DNA of 64,000 nt, taken from NCBI RefSeq assembly GCF_017352135.1, contig NZ_CP071454.1, positions 3,993,001-4,057,000 on the forward strand. The letters run 5' to 3'. Position 1 is the stretch's first letter, and every line of letters begins with the position of its first letter. Position numbers and translations under genes: made by a program. The notes below the pieces were generated by a model. That model had not been told where the DNA came from. It did not search any database and saw only the letters and a program-made list of their open reading frames with translations. This document shows, in pieces, positions 62,488 to 64,000 of the stretch. Source of the stretch: Rhizobium lentis. GTDB taxonomy: Bacteria; Pseudomonadota; Alphaproteobacteria; Rhizobiales; Rhizobiaceae.

Positions 62488-63564
62488 ATGAAAAAACTTG
62501 CACTTGCTCTCGCAGCGACAGCTGCCCTTGTCCTGAGCATCGGTTCGGCCGCCGAGGCTGCCGAAAAGACCAAGGTCTGCTTCGTCTATGTCGGCACCCG
62601 CACCGATGGCGGCTGGACGCAGGCCCATGAAAACGGCCGCCTCCAGGTCGAGAAGGAATTCGCCGACAAGGTCGAAACATCCTTCCTCGAAAGCGTTCCG
62701 GAGGGGCCTGATGCCGAACGCGCCATCGAGCGCATGGCCCGTTCCGGCTGCTCGCTTATTTTCACCACATCCTTCGGATACATGGACGCGACTGTCGCCG
62801 TCGCCAAGAAGTTCCCGAAGGTGAAGTTCGAGCATGCGACCGGATTCAAGGCCGCCGACAATGTCGCGACCTACAATTCGCGCTTCTATGAAGGCCGCTA
62901 CATCAGCGGCATTATCGCCGGGAAGCTGTCGAAGACCGGCACGGCAGGCTATATCGCCTCCTTCCCCATCCCCGAGGTGGTGATGGGCATCAATGCGTTC
63001 GAAACCGGCGCCAAGTCGGTCAACCCGAACTTCAAGATGAAGGTCATCTGGGTCAACACCTGGTTCGACCCCGGCAAGGAAGCCGATGCCGCCAAGGCGC
63101 TGCTCGACCAGGGCGTCGACATTCTCACCCAGCACACGGACACGACCGCTCCGATGCAGGTTGCCGAGCAACGCGGCGTCAAGGCCTTCGGCCAGGCGTC
63201 CGACATGATCAAGGCTGGTCCAAACGTACAGCTCACAGCGATCATCGACACTTGGGGCAATTATTACGTCAAGCGCGTCCAGGCGCTTCTCGACGGCACC
63301 TGGAAGTCGGAACAGAGCTGGGATGGCCTGAAGGACGGCATCCTGACAATGGCGCCCTACACGAACATGCCCGATGACGTGAAGAAACTCGCCGAGGACA
63401 CCGAGGCCAAGATTAAATCGGGCGAATTGCATCCCTTCACCGGCCCGATCAACAAGCAGGATGGCACGCCATGGCTGAAGGCCGGCGAGAAGGCCGATGA
63501 CGGCACGTTGCTCGGCATGAACTTCTATGTCGAAGGCATCGACGACAAGCTGCCGGCGCAATAA
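62488..63564 (+). CDS. BMP-family nucleoside/purine-binding protein
   Basis: A 358-residue periplasmic binding protein of the BMP/PnrA family. The signal peptide is MKKLALALAATAALVLSIGS, cleavage near AEA-A, with no lipobox, unlike the BmpA lipoproteins of spirochaetes. Family marks are KVCFVYVGTRTDGGWTQAHE and LIFTTSFGYMDATVAVAKKF. It is the last gene of the operon, as in other rhizobia, and should deliver purines or nucleosides. AGGGATC lies before the ATG. Confidence 0.93.
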   Translation: MKKLALALAATAALVLSIGSAAEAAEKTKVCFVYVGTRTDGGWTQAHENGRLQVEKEFADKVETSFLESVPEGPDAERAIERMARSGCSLIFTTSFGYMDATVAVAKKFPKVKFEHATGFKAADNVATYNSRFYEGRYISGIIAGKLSKTGTAGYIASFPIPEVVMGINAFETGAKSVNPNFKMKVIWVNTWFDPGKEADAAKALLDQGVDILTQHTDTTAPMQVAEQRGVKAFGQASDMIKAGPNVQLTAIIDTWGNYYVKRVQALLDGTWKSEQSWDGLKDGILTMAPYTNMPDDVKKLAEDTEAKIKSGELHPFTGPINKQDGTPWLKAGEKADDGTLLGMNFYVEGIDDKLPAQ

Positions 63565-63589
63565 ATACTGGGCCTTTTCTGCAGATTCG

Positions 63590-63617
63590 AAGGGCGTCCT
63601 TAGGGGCGCCCTTTTTT
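63590..63617 (+). terminator. Rho-independent terminator of the BMP operon
   Basis: A 7-bp stem AAGGGCG (63590-63596) / CGCCCTT (63607-63613) with a 10-base loop and a run of six T. It lies 26 bases after the binding-protein stop. Confidence 0.85.
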
Positions 63618-63708
63618 CTGCTCCTGCGTTAAAAAAAGCGATTTACAAAAGTAATACTATATGATTTTTTGACCCTGCGCCGCGAAGGAGCGGCATTGGG
63701 AGGATATC

Positions 63709-64000
63709 ATGAAATTGAAGACTGCACTTTTGAGTGCCACGATTTTGGCCGCCTGCATGTTCGGTTCGGCTTCGGCCGCCGGCTTGACCGTCGGCTTCTC
63801 GCAGATCGGCTCGGAATCGGGCTGGCGTGCGGCTGAAACGACCGTGACCAAGGAGCAGGCCAAGAAGCGCGGCATCGACCTGAAGTTTGCCGATGCGCAG
63901 CAGAAGCAGGAAAACCAGATCAAAGCTTTGCGCTCCTTCATCGCCCAGGGCGTCGATGCCATCCTGATCGCGCCGGTCGTCGAAACCGGCTGGGATGATG
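63709..64000 (+). CDS. ytfQ: YtfQ-like sugar-binding protein (partial, cut by window end)
   Basis: The first 97 codons of a periplasmic sugar-binding protein. The signal peptide is MKLKTALLSATILAACMFGS, cleavage near ASA-A. The mature part begins GLTVGFSQIGSESGWRAAET and continues KFADAQQKQENQIKALRSFI, then GVDAILIAPVVETGWDD, very close to YtfQ, which binds galactofuranose in E. coli. GGGAGGATATC precedes the ATG. The rest of the gene and presumably the ATPase and permease genes lie beyond the window. Confidence 0.88.
   Translation, partial: MKLKTALLSATILAACMFGSASAAGLTVGFSQIGSESGWRAAETTVTKEQAKKRGIDLKFADAQQKQENQIKALRSFIAQGVDAILIAPVVETGWDD

Overview
The window is GC-rich DNA from an alphaproteobacterium, most likely a Rhizobium of the leguminosarum/etli group, and looks chromosomal. 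The support is a bacterial phosphatidylcholine synthase (pcs), two DUF982 proteins, candidate EcfG-type GGAAC-N16/17-xxTT promoters, a LexA box of the alphaproteobacterial GAAC-N7-GAAC type, paired RIME-like palindromes and a very high density of ABC uptake systems. No rRNA, tRNA, CRISPR array, insertion sequence or prophage was seen.

Layout. 0-1.2 kb: three small stress-type genes (CsbD and two small membrane proteins), each behind a candidate EcfG promoter. 1.5-12.3 kb: a flavin monooxygenase, an unrecognised basic protein, a zinc-ribbon class III cyclase, an ABC exporter, an SDR/AraC divergent pair, a small lipoprotein, two DUF982 proteins and a DUF4242-cyclase fusion. 12.3-12.8 kb: a two-gene small-protein operon behind a promoter that carries a LexA box. 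12.8-21.4 kb: a seven-gene uptake and catabolic operon (NMT1/ThiY-like ABC transporter, cytosine-deaminase-like amidohydrolase, FAD-linked oxidase, flavodoxin-fold reductase, RidA-like protein) divergent from a LysR regulator. A 38-bp palindromic site beside the LysR gene recurs upstream of a nearby creatininase gene, so both units probably form one regulon. 21.6-25.5 kb: DUF2938, a SnoaL-like secreted protein, SDR, HbpS/GlcG and AraC genes, plus a decayed second copy of part of the DUF2938 gene.

25.5-49.6 kb holds three sugar-type modules, each with its own regulator: (i) ROK repressor, Gfo/Idh/MocA dehydrogenase and ThuA-like protein divergent from a CUT1 ABC transporter; (ii) GntR/FadR regulator, UxuA-like mannonate dehydratase and KdgD-like dehydratase divergent from a peptide-family ABC transporter, with matching palindromes at both promoters; (iii) LacI regulator divergent from an 838-residue protein of unrecognised family followed by a complete CUT1 transporter. 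Module iii is the best candidate here for an undescribed carbohydrate-degrading system.

49.7-55.9 kb: an AT-rich membrane gene split at a run of nine T, a repeat-containing stress peptide, a frameshifted GFA gene, a MacAB-like efflux set, a VOC protein and a GntR regulator. 56-64 kb: fpr, pcs, a quinone oxidoreductase, a BMP-family nucleoside-type ABC operon with a clear terminator, and the start of a YtfQ-like sugar-binding protein cut by the window end. Family assignments rest on visible motifs and gene order; substrates of the transport modules are inferred.
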